A program made the position numbers and the translations under genes. The notes under the pieces were generated by a model that was given only the letters and a program-made list of their open reading frames with translations, was not told where the DNA came from and did not search any database. From Pleurodeles waltl (Eukaryota; Chordata; Amphibia; Caudata; Salamandridae): a stretch of DNA of 64,000 nucleotides. Location of the stretch: NCBI RefSeq assembly GCF_031143425.1, contig NC_090445.1, positions 1,195,702,691 to 1,195,766,690 on the forward strand, read 5' to 3'. Shown here piece after piece: positions 53,390 to 63,642 of the stretch (position 1 is the stretch's first letter; every line of letters begins with the position of its first letter).

Positions 53390-54640
53390 CTTGAATCTCC
53401 TCTTACAAGATGACCAGAAGCATCCTGATCGTCATGTACAACCAGAAGGGGAGGTAGAGGGAGATTCTGACCAGGTGGATTCGGGAGAGGGTCCTGAAGA
53501 TGCAGGGGAGCGTCCTTCCACAGATCTTTCTCTCAACAAACCACCTAGTGTAGCTGGTAGTGGGAAGGGGGCACACGCAAGTAGGGCACCCTTCCCCCTA
53601 GAGGCCAGGTCACTAGGGTTACACAAGTTAGGTAAAGATCAACCTCTGCTCACTCCTGTGTCACTTCTGTGTCAAAAGTGTCCCACACATCCAAACCTGA
53701 GGACCAGTCCCTAGATAGGGAACTCAGAAAGCTGAGGTTGGAGGAGGCCAGACTGATGCTACAGCTGCAACAGATGACCTTAGATAGGGAATCCCTAACT
53801 GTGGAAAGGGAAAGACAGGGGTTGGGGTAGTTCTCCATGGTGGCAGCAGCAGCAGTTTTAGAAATTCCAGTGTTAGAGAGCACACATTTGACTCTAGAAA
53901 CCTACAGAAAATTGTTCCCCCTTACAAGGAGGGGATGACATTTACAAGTGGTTTGCTGCATTTGAGAGGGCCTGTGAAGTTCAGAGGGTCCCTCAGGTAC
54001 AGTGGGCTGCTATTCTGTGGTTGTCCTTCTCTGGCAAGGGGAGAGATAGACTCCTTACTGTCAGAGAAGATGACTCAGACAATTACAATGTTCTGGAGAC
54101 TGCAGTCGTAGATGGATTTGGCTTAACCACTGAACAATACAGGATTAAGTTCAGAGAAACCACAAAAGAGTCTTCACAAGATTGGATAGACTTTGTGGAC
54201 TGTTCAGTGAAGGTCTTAGAAGGTTGATTGCTTGGCAGCAAGGTGTCTGAATATGAAAGCTCATATAATCTGATCTTGAGAGAGCATATTCTTAACAATT
54301 GTGTGTCTGATTTGTTACACCACTATTTCGTGGACTCAGATTTAACCTCTCCCCAAGAATTGGGAAAGAAGGCAGACAAATGGGCCAGAACAAGGGTGAG
54401 CAGAAAAGCTCATACAGGGGGTGACTAGAACAGCAAGAAGAAGAATGGTAAGTCATATGACAAGGGTGGGGACAAAGATAAAAAGTGAGAGTCTTCATCA
54501 GGCCCACAGAAATCCTCTGGGGTTGGTGGGCCAAAATCCTCTTCTAACCATCAGAAAAAGCCTTGATGTTATTTATGTAAGCACAAAGGCCATTGGGCAA
54601 GTGATCCCACTTGTCCCAAGAGAAACGCCAAGTCTCCCAC
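53390..54640 (+). pseudogene. gag: Gypsy-A gag with SCAN-like capsid domain
   Basis: A charged coiled-coil-like stretch (LRKLRLEEARLMLQLQQM, near 53730) precedes a capsid segment (KWFAAFERACEVQ, then LSFSGKGRDRLLTVRED). The SCAN-like part at about 54110-54410 has YRIKFRETTKESSQDWIDFV, YNLILREHILNNC and ELGKKADKWARTR. A zinc knuckle follows near 54567: CYLCKHKGHWASDPTC (C-x2-C-x4-H-x6-C). Stops at 54225-54227, 54426-54428 and just before the knuckle break the frame. Gag would build the particle and bind RNA. The SCAN assignment is by remembered pattern. Confidence 0.75.
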
Positions 54641-55260
54641 CACCACAACCCCCACTGCTTCCACTAGTGCCCCTAGTAATAGCAGTGGTGGTTGGAAACA
54701 CTCTACAACTACCAAGTTACTGACACCCATAACAACACTGTTAGCCACCCCATGGCTGTTGTGAATCTCAACTGGGGGGAGTTACTGGTCCTAAAGAGGT
54801 TGTGGTTTCCACTGACTTACCTGTAGAGAGTCTATTGGACAATGATTTGGAACCTTCAGCTTCAGCTGAAGTGGAGTTGGAGGTCCATGCAGCCATGCTA
54901 GGCATTCCACAGCACATCTTTGCTCTTACCAGGGCTCAGGCCAAGAAGCAAACAGGACAGGGAAACTTGGATCCTGGAACAATAGGCCAAGTGCTCCCAA
55001 AAACCAGGGGTAGAAAAGGCAAACTCCTGTCCATTATCCCTCCCTCTCCAGAAGATTCCCCAGTTGAGCTCTTGGTTCCAAGGTGGCCTGCCAGGGAGGA
55101 ACTGGGTGTGACACGGCAGACATATCCCACACTAGAGGGTCCAAGACAGCAAGCTGTCAAACAGCAAAATTGGGATATCAGTGACTCACATAGAGTTTTT
55201 TGAGAGAACAACCTCCTTTATACTGAGGCAAGGGACCCAAACCCTGGTGCTACCAGGAGA
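54641..55260 (+). pseudogene. pro: Gypsy-A protease remnant and linker
   Basis: Only the end of an aspartic protease seems to survive (LPVESLLDNDLEP near 54820-54860); no D-T/S-G active site was found upstream. A linker (FALTRAQAKKQTG, then a Pro/Arg-rich stretch) leads to integrase. A deletion between knuckle and protease end is likely. Confidence 0.5.
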
Positions 55261-55272
55261 CTGGTCATTCCC

Positions 55273-56090
55273 TTGCAGTATAGGGAATTCCCCCTAACTC
55301 TTACACATGATATTCCCCTGGCTAGACATCTGGGGCAAAGTAAGACCTGGGGAAGACTTGTCCCTCACTTTCACTGGCCTCACATGTCGGCTTGGAAAGC
55401 CAGTGGAAAAACTGGTGGCACCCCAAAGGCCCCCTTAATCCCACTGCCAGTGGTTGGGATGCCCTTTGAAAGGGTAGGGGTTGTCATTGTTGGCCCCCTT
55501 GACCCTCCAACTGCTGCTGGTAACAGGTTCATCTTAGTGGTAGTAGACCATGCCACAAGATACCCAGAAGCTATCCCCTTAAGGACCACTACACGTCCTG
55601 CAGTGGCAAAGGCACTCCTGGGAATATTTTCCAGGGTGGTGGGCTTTCCTAAAGAGGTAGTATCAGACAGGGGTAGTAACTTCATGTCTGCATACTTAAA
55701 AGCTATGTGGAAGGAGATTGGATGTCCTCCTGCCATGCCTCTTCTTTGCCTACAGGGAGGTACCCCAAAAAGGAGTGGGCTACAGCCCCTTTGAACTCCT
55801 ATTTGGTCACCCTGTTGGGGGTCCCCTTGCTCTTGTCAAACAGGGATGGAGCAACCCTTAAAGCCCCCTAAACAAGTCATTGTGGATTTATGTGCTTGGC
55901 CTAAGATAGATCAAGAATGGCTGAGCACATGAAAAAGGCCACTAAAAACCTTTAGGCCAGCCAAGAGGTTTAAAAGCAATGGCATGACCAGAAGGCTGTC
56001 CTGACTGAGTACCACCCAGGACAGAAGGTGTGGGTTTGGAGCCTGTGGCACCAAGGGCACTCAACGGCAAATGAAGTGGACCACATCTTA
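55273..56090 (+). pseudogene. pol: Gypsy-A integrase, with internal deletion
   Basis: The zinc module is partly visible (LTHDIPLARHLGQSKTW, with HFHWPHM next), but its cysteines are gone. The core shows two catalytic Asp regions: VGPLDPPTAAGNRFILVVVDHATRYPEAI and VVSDRGSNFMSAYLKAMWKE. Just after 55728 the sequence jumps to FFAYREVPQKGVG-type text, so the segment with the third catalytic acid is missing. Later stops break the C-terminal part. Integrase lies before RT. Confidence 0.82.
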
Positions 56091-56092
56091 TT

Positions 56093-57730
56093 GTGGAAAG
56101 GAAGGGTGAGGTCACCTATTTGGTAGACCTTGGTACTGCAAGAAGTCCCCTAAGGGTACTTTATGTCAACTGCCTTAAAACCTACCATGATAGGGTAGAT
56201 TTGACCCTACTGATGGCCACAGATGAGGGGCAAGAAATAGATAGTGACCCTCTCCCTGACCTCTTCTCCAACACTGAAGCTGATGGCCTAGTGAAAGGAG
56301 TTGTACTTGCAGACTGCCTCACTGCAGAGCAGAATGAGGACATTAAGAATTTACTAAGCCAATTTTCTGAACTCATCTCATTCACACCTGGTACAGCTAC
56401 TTGGTGTGAACATGCCATTGATACTGGAGACAGTTTGCCTGTCAAAAGTAAGAATTATAGGCAGCCTGACCATGTCAGAGACTGTATTAAATCTGACGTT
56501 CAGAAAATGTTGGATCTAGGTGTTTTTGAGCACTCAGACATCCCCTGGGCCAGCCCAGTGGTGCTTGTCCCCAAACCTCATAGTAAAGGTGGAAAGAGAG
56601 AAATTAGGTTTTGTGTAGACTACAAAGGGCTCAATACAGTTACAAAAACAGATGTTCACCCTATACCCAGGGCAGATGAATGAGCTCATAGATACACTGG
56701 CATCTGCAAAGTATCTAAGCACCTTTGATTTAACTGCAGGGTATTGGCAAATCAAATTATCAGAGGATGCTAAACCAAAAACTGCATTTTCAACCATTAG
56801 AGGGCAGTATCAATTCTCAGTTATGCCCTTTGGTCTGAAGAATGCACCTGACACTTTCCAGAGGCTGGTGAACACAGTCCTCCAAGGTCTGTAAGCATTC
56901 AGTGCAGCATATCTAGATGATATTGCTGTATTTAGCTCCACCTGGGATGACCACCTGGTCCACCTATGGAAAGTTTTGGAGGTCCTGCAAAAGGCAGGCC
57001 TCACTATCAAAGCTTCAAAATGCCAGATAGGGCAGTGGAATGTGGTTTATCTGGGCCACCTGGTAGGTGGAGAACAGGTTGAACCACTACAGGGGAAGAT
57101 ACAGACTATTTTAGGCTGGGCTCCCCCTACTACTCGGACCCAGGTCAGAGCCTTTCTTGGTCTCACCGGGTATTGCAGGAGGTTCATTAAGAATTATGGC
57201 TCCATTGTTGCCCCTCTTAATGACCTCATCTCTAAAAAGATGCCTAAAAATATATTGTGGACAGCCAGCTGTCAAAAAGCTTTTGATGAGCTTAAGCAGG
57301 CTATGTGTATTGGACCTATCCTAAAAAGCCCAAATTACTCTAAAGAATTAATTGTCCAGACAGATACATCTGAACTGGGGGTTGGGGCAGCGCTTTCACA
57401 AATAAACTCAGAGGGCCAGGATCAACCTGTTGCTTTTATCAGTAGGAAGTTGACCCCTAGAGGAAAGTGTTGGTCAGCGATAGAGAGGGGGGCCTTTGCT
57501 GTGGTCTGGACCCTAAAGAAGCTGAGACCATAGTTATTTGGGACTCACTTCATAGTTCAGACAAATCACAAACCTCTCTTATGGTTAAAACAGATGAATG
57601 GAGAAAACCCTAAATTGTTGAGGTGGTCCATTTCCCTATAGGGGATGGACTTTACAGAGGAACATAGGCCTGGGAGTAGCCACTCCAATGCAGTTGGACT
57701 CTCCAGATATTTCCACTTAGACAATGAAGA
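56093..57730 (+). pseudogene. pol: Gypsy-A reverse transcriptase and RNase H
   Basis: RT begins with DVQKMLDLGVFEHSDIPWAS and REIRFCVDYKGLNTVT. It continues with STFDLTAGYWQI (motif A), MPFGLKNAPDTFQ and YLDDIAVFS (catalytic, at about 56909). The thumb and connection (FLGLTGYCRRFI) lead to RNase H (QTDTSELGVGAAL, SAIERGAFAVVW, TNHKPL). Breaks: a frame change near 56650, a stop at 56892-56894, and stops after 57530. No integrase follows; 50 nt later come the polypurine tract and LTR. Confidence 0.88.
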
Positions 57731-57764
57731 CTCATCTGGGCAAGGTTAGCCATTTGTCCCTTAT

Positions 57765-57779
57765 TTAGTGGGGGGGTTG
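57765..57779 (+). other. Gypsy-A polypurine tract
   Basis: A G-rich run (TAGTGGGGGGGTTG) ends directly before the 3' LTR start TGTAGGAAAG at 57780. Confidence 0.6.
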
Positions 57780-59643
57780 TGTAGGAAAGTACCATCTTTC
57801 TTGGCATGTTACCCCCAATTTCTGCCTGTTTGTCAGTGTGTTTTTTACTGTCTCACTGGGATCCTGCTAGTCAGGACCCCAGTGCATATAGTGTGTGGCC
57901 TATATGTGTTGTCAGTATGCTTGACTGTGTTACTTGAGTTCTGCTAACCAGAACTCCAGTGCTTATGCTCTCTCTGTGTACCAAATGTGTCACTATAGTT
58001 CAGTGACTCCATATTCAAATTCTGATTGGCCCACTGGACCCCCCATTATAAGTCCCTATGTAACCAGGGCATTGGGGTTCCAGGAGATCCTTATGGGCTT
58101 CAGCATTTCTTTTTCCACCCATAAGAAGCTCATACAAACCTTTCTTTAGGACTTCCGCTGCAGCCTGAGTGAAATACTGCACACACTATTTCACAGCCAT
58201 TTTTCACTGCATCAGGTAACTTATAAGAAACCTATATTTCTAACCTTCAGTTACTGAAGGCTAGGTGCAAAGTTACTGTGTGTGAGGGCACCCTTGCACT
58301 AGCAAAGGTGCACCCATGTTGTCCAGGACCAATTTCCTGGACTTCATAAGTGTGGGGGACACCATTATAAGCATGCACTACATATATGTCAATACATATA
58401 TGTAGCTTCACAATGGTAACTCCGATTAAGGCCATGTGAGGTGTCTATGATTGTGAAATTGAACCCACAATCAAAATCTAGTATTGGGGGGCCAATTCCA
58501 TGCACTCTGCCATGGACCCCCAATACTGCCAAACCAGCTCTCTGAGGTTTCCACTGCAGCCCCAGCTTCTGCCACCTCACAGACAGGTTTCTGCCCTCCA
58601 GGGGATTGAGCAGCTCAATCCCAGGAAGGCAGAACAATGCATTGCCTTTAGGAGAGGGTAGTTACACCCTATCCCATTGGAAATAGGTGTTACAGGCATG
58701 GGAGGGGTATCCTCCCAGAGCCTCTGGAAATGCTTTGAAGGGCACAAATGATGCCCTCCTTGCATCATCCAGTCTACATTGTGCTCTTGCACAAAACTGG
58801 ACAAAGGAAAGGGGAGTGACCAATCCCCTGTCCATCACCACCCTAGGGGTGGTGCCCAGATCTCCTCCAGATTGTCCCTGGCATTAGCCATCTTGGATTC
58901 CAAGGTGTGGGGAGCCAGTGCCAGCAGGTGACGTCAGAGACCGCTCCTGATAGGTGCATACCTGGGTAGGCAGCCAATCCTCCTCTCAGGGGTATTTAGG
59001 GTCTCTCCTCTGGGTGTTTCCTCAGATTCAGTTTGCAAGATTCCTCCAGGACTCCTCTGCATTCTCTGCTTCAGCTTCTGACTGTCGGATCAACTGCAGA
59101 CTGCTCCAGAAACCGCTGTAACTGCAACAAAGTATCTTCAGCTCCAGCCAGCAACTGCAACAGTTTCCAAGATGTGCACACTCTGAGGACTGCCTGTCTT
59201 CACTGTGCACCAGAAGAATCGAAGGAATCTTGCGTGGAATGACGGAGTCACTTCCCTGCTTCAGCAGGCACCTCTATGTGACCACAACCGGTACTCTGGG
59301 ACTCCTCTCCTGTTGACGAACGTGATCCCTGGAACACAGGTGGTGGACCAAATGACCTTGACTATCCAAAGGTCCAGCTGTCCAAATTTGGTGGAGGTTG
59401 GAGCTTGCCTCCCCGTGCCAGACAGTACCCCTGTGCATCATGTCTTCTGCAGCTCCTTTGGCTTCTGTGCACTTCTTCCAAAAGTTCTTCATGCACAGTG
59501 TAGCCCAGGTCCCTAGCACTCCATCCTGTGATGCACAGCTCTCTGCGTTGTTCTCCGGCGGCGTGGGATCCTTCTGTGTAGTGCTGCGATGACCACCCTT
59601 TGCAACTCCTTTGTCCCTGTGTCCTGGGACTCCCGTGGGTGCT
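57780..59643 (+). repeat. Gypsy-A 3' LTR, 3'-truncated
   Basis: It starts TGTAGGAAAGTACC. The part from about 59165 matches the 5' LTR, and the match ends at 59642 (GTGGGTGCTGC), after which Gypsy-B begins. Joining both partial LTRs gives a full length near 2.9 kb. A TATA-like GGTATTTAGGG lies near 58990. Confidence 0.82.
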
Positions 59644-61036
59644 GCCTTTGTCTCCTGCTGAGGGTAATTCGTACCCGTTTGGATTCCTCTGTAACCATTC
59701 CACTAGGTGCCTCCGTCCACCAATCCCTCAAAAGGTGCTCTTGTCCAGCTTTCTCTAATAAGGAGGGAAAATCCTTGTAATCTGTCCCGAGGATTATGTC
59801 CTCATCGAGGGTGGAGAGTACCCCTACCCGGAGGTTCTCGTTTCGTTCTTTCGATTTCAACCTTATAGTGGCAATGGGATAATACCGTTGATCACTATGT
59901 ACACAAGTGATGAGGACCTGGGTTTCTGTATCTTCCTGCCCTGGCAATACTAAATCTCCCCTGATCACGCTCTGGCTACATCCGGAATTGATTAGGGCCA
60001 TTCTTTCCACTTCATTGACGATGATAGGGAGGGTATATTTAGGTTTCTCTCCTCCTGTCCAGAACACTCTTCCCTTGGTCAGACCTATTTCCATGAGCTC
60101 CTCTGCGTCTTTCTTATGTGGACAATATCGGGCAATATGGCCCCACTCTGAACAGTTATAGCACTGGGGACCAGGGCCTGAGAATCCAGAGGGACCCGGG
60201 CCCGCTGGTTGAGATCGGTCAGCCCCGTGATTTATTACCGGCCGCGGCAGATGTATTTTAGGTATGGCCGGTCCGACCGGAGGTGTAGGAGCCCGACTAA
60301 CGGTAGCCCGGAAGTCCGAGCCTCTATGATAAGCACAGGCAAGATCTACGGCCGTCTCATTCATGAGTCCAGGATGTTGTCGTACCCAGTTCCGGGTGGT
60401 AGGTGGTAAAGCATCCAAGTACTGTTCTAAGACTATCATGTCAAACATACCTTCTCTTGTTTTCTCCGTGGGATGTAACCACCTCCCGGCTGCATGTTGG
60501 ACTCTATAATATAAGGTACGGGGGTTCTCCTGATGCTGCTATTTCATTTGTCTAAACCTGGTGCGCTAACTCTCACTATCCAAACCTACTCTTTCTAAAA
60601 TGGTTTTCTTAAGGTCCTTGTATGGAAGGTTACCACTCGGATTAATAGCTTGGTATGTTGTTTGTAAGTGGCCGGTGAGTAGGGGGGCGATATACTGACC
60701 CCATTTGTCCTCAGGCCAATTAGCAGTACTGGCCACTCTTTCAAAGTTTGTGAAGAAAGAGTCTGGGTCTTCCTGCTCCTGATAACGTTGCAACACACTA
60801 CTTGTTACAGTGCGGTGTACTTTTGTATGGGCGATGGTGTTGGTAAGCTTGCCCAGTGCTGTTTCATGTACCAGTTGGTTATTGGCCATAATCGTTGCCT
60901 GGCTCTTGAGTGTTGTTTGCAACGCCTCCCGTTCCTCTTTGGCTTCTTCCATTTGTTGTTCCCATATCAACTGGAGATGCCGTTGCCCTTCTGCCAACTG
61001 GCCGATTTCATCTGCCATTGTTGCCTTCTCTTCCAT
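59644..61036 (-). pseudogene. gag: Gypsy-B gag-protease with SCAN domain
   Basis: The ATG at 61036 opens MEEKATMADEIGQLAEGQRH, a helical, Gln/Glu-rich N-terminus. Capsid text follows (DSFFTNFERVASTANWPEDK). The SCAN domain spans about 60590-60390, with MFDMIVLEQYLDALPPTTRN and VRQHPGLMNETAVDLACAY. Two TAG stops lie within it at 60566-60568 and 60539-60541, only nine codons apart, and the frame is otherwise continuous. A CCHC knuckle CYNCSEWGHIARYC lies near 60155. The protease active site reads ALINSGCSQSVI, with Asn where the catalytic Asp belongs. Gag and protease share one frame. Confidence 0.85.
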
Positions 61037-61054
61037 GGTGGCGGTTTCTCCACA

Positions 61055-61074
61055 GATCCCACTTCTGACACCAC
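61055..61074 (-). other. Gypsy-B primer binding site, tRNA-Leu-like
   Basis: The minus strand reads TGGTGTCAGAAGTGGGATC, 2 nt after the LTR end. It differs at one base from the TGGTGTCAGGAGTGGGAT primer site used with tRNA-Leu (from memory). Confidence 0.75.
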
Positions 61075-61076
61075 TT

Positions 61077-62170
61077 GTAACCGTATGGGTGTGAATGAAT
61101 CCCTCTAGACCGCGTTATAGTCTGAGAAAAGGAATTTTACTGGTGATATTGGATGTGGTATGAATCAGGTGAGTATACTTAAGTCTTTGGTTGCTGGGTT
61201 TAGGGTGGTGGGATGTTCTTGCAGTTTAGTCTTCACTCTTCTCTTTCTGTCTCCCTGGTTCACAGGTCGTCCCCTGGGAAGCGCATGTGGAGAGAAGAGA
61301 ATAATAGCGGTAAGTGAAAGTGATACTTGTATCTATTTTGTTTCCTTATGCTTTCTTTGTTTTCCCTGTCTCACTGTTCTTGACAAGGTTACATTTCTCA
61401 GACTGGTTCAGGTTAGTATGTGCTTTCTTCCATCTGTTTCTTAGTGATCTAACTCCTGTCCCTTCTGTCTCATTATTTTTCTTCAGTGCTCAACCGTTCC
61501 TGTGCGCGGGTCTTAGCTGGAATATTTTTGGTGACGGTGCTCTACGGTGCCCGATGGTATGTATTTTATCCCTCCCGATTGGTTCTCTCCCTCGTCCTTG
61601 TCCGTTTCTCTTTTCCACCCCCCCCAGTGCTCGTGCTTTTTATGTTTCCCTGTTTTGTCCTCCCCCCCTTCTCTCCGTGTTTCCGTTCCCCCACTCACTC
61701 CGCTCTCTTTCTCTCTCTCTCTCTCACTCTCGTTCAGGGACGTGGTCCCACGCACCTGAATGGCCACGCTTCTTCTGAAGCGTCGCGGGATGCTGCACTT
61801 CGTCCTCCCGGTTGCCTGGAACAGGGTCTTCCATCGCTCATCTTCTGCCTTCTTCTCTGGTGCTCGGACAGTACCGCTGTCTCCAGATCTCGAGTGGGCT
61901 CCGCTCCTTGTCTTTCTCATTCGCCTCTCTCTCGCTGGGTTTCTCCTTCTCTGATGGATGGTTCACGGCTGTTTTCTTGCCTCCCGCTTTCTCCTCCCAA
62001 CCTCTGAACGCCGTAAGTTCTGTCAGCTGCACTTTTGACCTCCCGGCGTCCCGCCACTGCCGGTCTTCCCACCAATCACGGGAAGAGAGACCAGGAAGCC
62101 TCGGAGTAACAGGGGCAGTGTCAGCACAAGTGGGAGCCATGTGCGGGCGAACTGGTTCCAGCCCGTCACA
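61077..62170 (-). repeat. Gypsy-B 5' LTR, about 1.09 kb
   Basis: The minus strand starts TGTGACGGGCTGG at 62170 and ends ACGGTTACA at 61077, giving TG...CA ends just before the primer site. It contains a CT-rich stretch near 61690-61740. Long frames in both strands here are not genes. Confidence 0.82.
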
Positions 62171-63340
62171 TACACATTCTAAGGTTACAGTGCCAATTAA
62201 TAATAAGAATAATTGTGCAAACAATATCACATACATTTAGATTCAGCAAAGAAATTCATCAATGTTATTCCCTATGGTGAATTCTCATTAGTATGGATTC
62301 CTTGATTAAAACCAGATTAGCATCAGCATGTTGGGCTAAATGCAAAACAATTTAGTAAACACAAATTTGGAAAACATCTAACTATGGCTGTATCAAAACA
62401 GTTCGGTTGGTACCTAGAAAGAAAAAGCATATATGCATAACACACACGTGTACAAGAATACCATTCCTCAATTGGATCATCAAGCTAAGATAGTCTTCGT
62501 CATCAGGACATCAGTTCGGTCAGCAGGATATTAGGATTCAGCATCAAAGTTCAGAAAAGGCAGTCTTTAAGCAGTAAGGTTAAGCACGTCTCTTGTCAAG
62601 ATGCACAAGAAAATATGGACCTTTTGGCCAGCAAGAAAATGGGCAGTGCGCTGTCTTCCCTCAGTGCAGTCCTGTTAAGTTAAATTCCCTAAAACTAATT
62701 TCCAAGTCCCTATTGGTCAAAGGATCTCATGTTCACACTTTGTCCAATAAAACTAAAACTTCAAATCTATGAATTCTACCACTACTCCGTTCACATGTCG
62801 CTGTTTGGCTGCTCCTGTAATGTCCTCATCATCCGGCTTGTCAGGTAACAATATTGTTGTAGCTTATACTCCACTCAGTGTCTCTATTGTTCTTCTCCTG
62901 AGAAAATCAGTCTTAAACACATTACACTTATGTAACATTTAGCAAGAACAGAATCTTCTAGCAGTCGGTTCTCATGAGAAGGACTTTTAGCTACAAGCAC
63001 ATTTAGACAGTACAGTGGAAAATCATAGTTTAACTCTCTAAGACAGTCATTTTATTAAATGTTAAGAAATACAGCTTGACTGAAGGCCGTACAACTAGGC
63101 CAAGACCTCCTCTGAGTTAAGGCCTACAGTTAATAAAACTAATACATAATGCATAATCCTTGATATGACATATTACTACATTAATCAAACATATACTCAA
63201 CATTTCATATTAATAAGCCATCAATAAGTACTTTGTGAACATTGGATGCCACTCATCGTGATCACATTTTCAAATGCGTACATTGTTTTTCTACGTTATT
63301 ACATTTTCTACACAAATCCATTACTCATAGTACAAGAATA
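62171..63340 (-). repeat. Diverged LTR related to the ERV 5' LTR
   Basis: Several blocks align with 41524-43081 in the same orientation: GATTAGCATCAGCATGTTGG (ERV: GATTAGCATTGGCATGTTGG), GGAAAACATCTAACTATGG (identical), TTGGTACCTAGAAAG (identical) and CATCAGGACATCAGT. The ERV polyadenylation signal is AATAAC here. No internal genes adjoin it, so it is a solo or truncated LTR. Gypsy-B abuts its left side. Borders are approximate. Confidence 0.72.
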
Positions 63341-63382
63341 CTCATTAATATTTTTATTAAAACACCTGCGCTAGCACCTCTG

Positions 63383-63642
63383 CTCGATGTGGCCATTAGA
63401 TAGCAGGAGGCTGTAGTCCCACCCCTGCTCTGAGTGAGACAAAAGTCCATGACAGACTAAGAACAAAGGCTGGTGTGTCCCGTGCTGCAGGAGTGAAAAG
63501 ACGCTTTTAAGTGCTTAACGTTATGTCTCTCACTAATGTGGCATCTAGATAGCTTTGGGGTTTGTAGTCCCACCCCAGCTCTGAGGGAGGCAAGAGTCCA
63601 TGACAGCCTGCACTGTGGGAAACCAGAGGGTGGCTTGCCCAA
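63383..63642. repeat. Two-copy diverged tandem repeat, about 150-bp unit
   Basis: GTAGTCCCACCCCTGCTCTGAG (near 63413) recurs as GTAGTCCCACCCCAGCTCTGAG (near 63562). Around each are AGATAGC and AGTCCATGACAG in the same order. By eye the copies are about 75-80 percent identical over 100 bp. Confidence 0.72.

Larger units (their letters stand above)
50938..59643 (+). mobile_element. Gypsy-A: Gmr1-like Ty3/Gypsy element with IN before RT
   Basis: The order on the plus strand is 5' LTR (cut), primer region, SCAN-like gag, CCHC knuckle, protease remnant, integrase, RT, RNase H, polypurine tract, 3' LTR (cut). Integrase upstream of RT is the Ty1/copia-like order known in Ty3/Gypsy only from the Gmr1 group. 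The LTR ends are TGTAGGA and TCCTACA, perfect inverted repeats. Stops, a protease deletion and an integrase deletion make it inactive. A GC-rich palindrome is inserted in the leader. Confidence 0.87.
59644..62170 (-). mobile_element. Gypsy-B: Gypsy element with SCAN gag, 3'-truncated
   Basis: Read leftwards: LTR (62170-61077), a primer site matching tRNA-Leu, gag with SCAN domain and zinc knuckle, and protease in the same frame. The element stops in the region after protease at the junction with the Gypsy-A LTR. No RT or integrase remains. Confidence 0.85.

Noticed and set aside
61486..62240. Plus and minus frames of 130-170 codons near 61.5-62.2 kb
   Set aside because: They are inside the Gypsy-B LTR and its CT-rich part; no domain pattern.
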